A DNA stretch of 6,921 nt from CAYXTC01 sp964479375 (GTDB taxonomy: Bacteria > Patescibacteriota > Minisyncoccia > Minisyncoccales > GWA2-38-27). Of this stretch, positions 5,621 to 6,921 are shown piece by piece (the stretch's first letter is position 1; each line of letters opens with the position of its first letter). Made by a program: the position numbers and the translations under genes. The notes under the pieces were generated by a model, which made no database searches, had not been told where the DNA came from, and worked only from the letters and a program-made list of their open reading frames with translations. The DNA lies in assembly GCA_964479375.1 (NCBI GenBank), contig CAYZKD010000025.1, positions 1-6,921 on the forward strand, read 5' to 3'.

Positions 5621-6184
5621 TTACTTAAGTTCTACTTTAGCTCCTGCCGCCTCGAACTTCTGCTTTAACCCCTCTGCCTCTTCTTTCTTGGCGCCCTCTT
5701 TAATTACCTGAGGTTCAGACCCGGCTGCATCAACCAAATCCTTGGCTTCTTTCAGTCCCTTGCCGAGGGCGTCTCTTACCACCTTAATAACCTCTATCTT
5801 TTTGTCTCCGACTCCTTGCAGTTCGACATTAAACTCGCTTTTTTCTTCTTCTCCGCCTGCCTCCCCTCCGCCTGCTACGGGCGAGGCAGATACAGCAGGG
5901 GCTGCGGCGGAAACGCCGAATTTCTTTTCTAGAATTTTAACTAATTCCGCCAAATCTAGAACAGAAAGCTGCTCTATTTTTTCTACAAGATTTTTGAATT
6001 TTTCAGGAACCTCTATCTCCTCCTCTGCCTTATCTTCAACTTTTTCTTCTTTCTTGGATTCTTCTTTCGGTTCCTCCTTTGAAGACTCTTCTTTCTTGGG
6101 TTCTTCTTCAGGAGTTTCTTCCTTTTCGGACTTTTCTTTTTGTCCTGCTTCCTCTTGAGATTGTTCTTCTTTTTTTTCTGCCAT
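5621..6184 (-). CDS. rplL: 50S ribosomal protein L7/L12 with an acidic N-terminal extension
   Basis: 187 residues, against about 120-130 for typical L7/L12. Residues 60-95 match the dimerisation and L10-binding domain (PEKFKNLVEKIEQLSVLDL...). Residues 96-115 are the Ala/Gly/Glu flexible hinge. Residues 117-187 are the C-terminal domain that recruits translation factors, with the hallmark GLKEAKDLV (143-151) and the ending AGAKVELK. Residues 1-59 are an extra low-complexity tail: 25 Glu and 13 Lys in the first 60 residues, with KEEPKEES-like repetition and no hydrophobic core. M1 is the only methionine in the protein, so the tail is almost certainly translated. The gene follows rplJ after 11 bases in the usual stalk-protein order, with no Shine-Dalgarno sequence in the gap. 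Its TAA stop directly touches the tandem repeat array. Confidence 0.97.
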   Translation of the reverse strand: MAEKKEEQSQEEAGQKEKSEKEETPEEEPKKEESSKEEPKEESKKEEKVEDKAEEEIEVPEKFKNLVEKIEQLSVLDLAELVKILEKKFGVSAAAPAVSASPVAGGGEAGGEEEKSEFNVELQGVGDKKIEVIKVVRDALGKGLKEAKDLVDAAGSEPQVIKEGAKKEEAEGLKQKFEAAGAKVELK

Positions 6185-6195
6185 AATTGTTTATA

Positions 6196-6711
6196 TTATT
6201 TACTCTCTATGGCGCAAAGCACATAGACTAATGACCTTGTATTCCCCTGCAATACATTCAAAAAACCTGACAGGGGATTGGAAATACTTCCCACGACCTT
6301 TGCCAAAAGTTCCTCCTTAGAAGGTATCTTGGCTAAATTAATTACTTCTTCCGGAGGAATAAACTTATTTTCATAAAGTCCACCCAATATTTTTAGATTC
6401 TCGTTCTCTTTGCTGAAGTTGTAAGATGTTTTAGCAGGAGAAATAACATCTTCGTATCCCAAAACCAAAGCTGCCTGTCCCTCCAGTTTCTGGGCGTCAG
6501 TGTCAATGTTCTTTTCAGCGAAGGCCTTATTCATCAGGGTTTTTTTTACCACAGAAATCTCGCATTTTTTCTCTTTTAACCTTGATCTCAGATCAAAAAG
6601 ATCCGAGGCGGCCAATCCCCCTATTCCAACGAAAACTGTGGCCTTTTGTTCCTGAAGGGCTTCTTTTAAGCTTTTTATAACCTCCTGCTTTTTCTTTTTT
6701 GTTATTGCCAT
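6196..6711 (-). CDS. rplJ: 50S ribosomal protein L10
   Basis: 171 residues from the chosen start, the normal size for L10, which anchors L7/L12 dimers to 23S rRNA at the base of the stalk. The N-terminal domain starts AITKKKKQEVIKSLKEAL and carries the usual FVGIGGLAASDLFDLR and ISVVKKTLMNKAF segments. The C-terminal helix that holds L12 (about 140-168, SNPLSGFLNVLQGN...) is present. The frame stays open nine codons further to a GTG at 6738, but that part is encoded by the attenuator hairpin, and family members start at the MAITKKKK-type residue, so I take ATG 6711. Only a run of seven T lies before this ATG, so there is no Shine-Dalgarno sequence. It is co-transcribed with rplL. Confidence 0.96.
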   Translation of the reverse strand: MAITKKKKQEVIKSLKEALQEQKATVFVGIGGLAASDLFDLRSRLKEKKCEISVVKKTLMNKAFAEKNIDTDAQKLEGQAALVLGYEDVISPAKTSYNFSKENENLKILGGLYENKFIPPEEVINLAKIPSKEELLAKVVGSISNPLSGFLNVLQGNTRSLVYVLCAIESK

Positions 6712-6736
6712 AAAAAAAGCTGTCATCGAAGACAGC
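6712..6736 (-). terminator. attenuator terminator abutting the rplJ start codon
   Basis: On the minus strand GCTGTC (6736-6731), loop TTCGAT and GACAGC (6724-6719) form a perfect six-pair hairpin followed by seven T (6718-6712). The next base is the A of the rplJ ATG. Its 5' arm is also needed by the competing long-range pairing of the leader, as expected for an attenuator. Confidence 0.85.
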
Positions 6737-6815
6737 ACAAGGATTTCTCCCCGTATATTCTTGCCTCGGCAGGACTTACTCCCTAAAGAGTGTAGGATAC
6801 CTGCTGTCTTCGGTC
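6712..6815 (-). promoter_or_regulatory. ribosomal protein L10 leader (autoregulatory RNA)
   Basis: The leader matches what I know of the L10 leader family: an early GAAGACAGCAGGT segment (about 6811-6799), the conserved CCTGCCGAGG (6773-6764) and a late CTGTCTT before a terminator. CGAAGACAGCA (6812-6802) is exactly complementary to TGCTGTCTTCG (6737-6727), an 11-pair long-range stem that excludes the terminator. GCAGG (6804-6800) can pair with CCTGC (6773-6769), enclosing a small CCTA/TAGG hairpin; this is the likely L10 docking arm with its kink. In known cases the L10-L12 complex binds this RNA and reduces rplJL expression, in Bacillus by transcription attenuation. Which fold L10 favours here cannot be read from the sequence alone. 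Confidence 0.88.
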
Positions 6816-6833
6816 AAATTATTTATATCCCGT

Positions 6834-6862
6834 ATTTTAATCTCTTAATTAATTTTTGTCAA
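6834..6862 (-). promoter_or_regulatory. promoter of the rplJL operon
   Basis: On the minus strand a perfect TTGACA (6862-6857), a 17-base spacer and TAAAAT (6839-6834, five of six) form a near-consensus housekeeping promoter. The expected start, about 6827, gives a leader of roughly 116 bases that contains the whole L10 leader fold. Strength and position fit a ribosomal protein operon. Confidence 0.85.
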
Positions 6863-6921
6863 GGATTTCGTATTAAATCATCTAAAATCTGACTATACGG
6901 GTATCGGTTAAATCATTTAAA

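Noticed and set aside
5742..6158. Plus-strand open frame rich in Ser and Phe
   Set aside because: A mirror of the Glu/Lys-rich codons of rplL; its composition follows from the opposite strand.
6185..6195. Internal leaderless promoter for rplL (TATAAA just before the ATG)
   Set aside because: The spacing to ATG is five bases rather than six, the -35 match is poor, and A/T-rich gaps produce such hexamers by chance.
6712..6738. Upstream GTG start at 6738 adding nine residues to L10
   Set aside because: Those codons are the attenuator hairpin and U-tract; L10 proteins begin at the residue encoded at 6711.

Overview
The window looks like a chromosomal segment from a small-genome bacterium of the Candidate Phyla Radiation (Patescibacteria, probably a Parcubacteria-type lineage). 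This is inferred from four things: a membrane-anchored, highly diverged ClpC-like ATPase; an L7/L12 with a long Glu/Lys-rich tail; no recognisable Shine-Dalgarno sequence before any of the five genes; and a tRNA gene without an encoded CCA. No sequence search was possible, so the placement is tentative. Base composition is moderately AT-rich, and the five main reading frames are intact with the standard bacterial code.

Layout. Positions 1-280 are non-coding and hold two consecutive long imperfect palindromes (1-94 and 99-223). Positions 281-3210 are a two-gene unit on the minus strand: a 128-residue membrane protein and, overlapping it by one base (TAATG), an 847-residue ClpA/B/C-type double AAA+ ATPase with two N-terminal membrane segments. 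Positions 3211-3407 hold a minus-strand tRNA-Val(CAC) between divergent promoters. Positions 3408-5300 (plus strand) encode a 630-residue single-pass membrane protein with a degenerate PP2C-like phosphatase domain inside and a predicted beta-propeller outside. It ends at a strong terminator (5302-5330). Positions 5348-5620 are a tandem array (A-B-A-B-A, 61+45 bp units) that abuts the stop codon of rplL. Positions 5621-6711 (minus strand) are rplJ-rplL (L10, L7/L12), preceded by an L10-leader attenuator and a near-consensus promoter. Apart from that leader and promoter, 6712-6921 holds nothing I recognise.

How the parts may work together. The rplJL unit is a self-regulated ribosomal stalk operon. 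Its terminator U-tract runs straight into the rplJ start codon, so the same hairpin could affect both transcription and translation. It is not followed by rpoB.

The most unusual part is the membrane locus at 281-5300. The ClpC-like ATPase has a substituted Walker A and B in its first ATPase ring, lacks the substrate-gripping pore loop in both rings, and shows no ClpP-docking tripeptide, yet its second ring keeps its ATPase residues. It is coupled to a small membrane protein and lies opposite a membrane pseudophosphatase. Both divergent transcripts appear to start exactly on the A of the ATG (TATAAT-N6-ATG), so both would be leaderless. A membrane-bound, non-threading Clp-type machine with its own membrane partner is my best candidate for an undescribed system here. 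That functional reading is inference.
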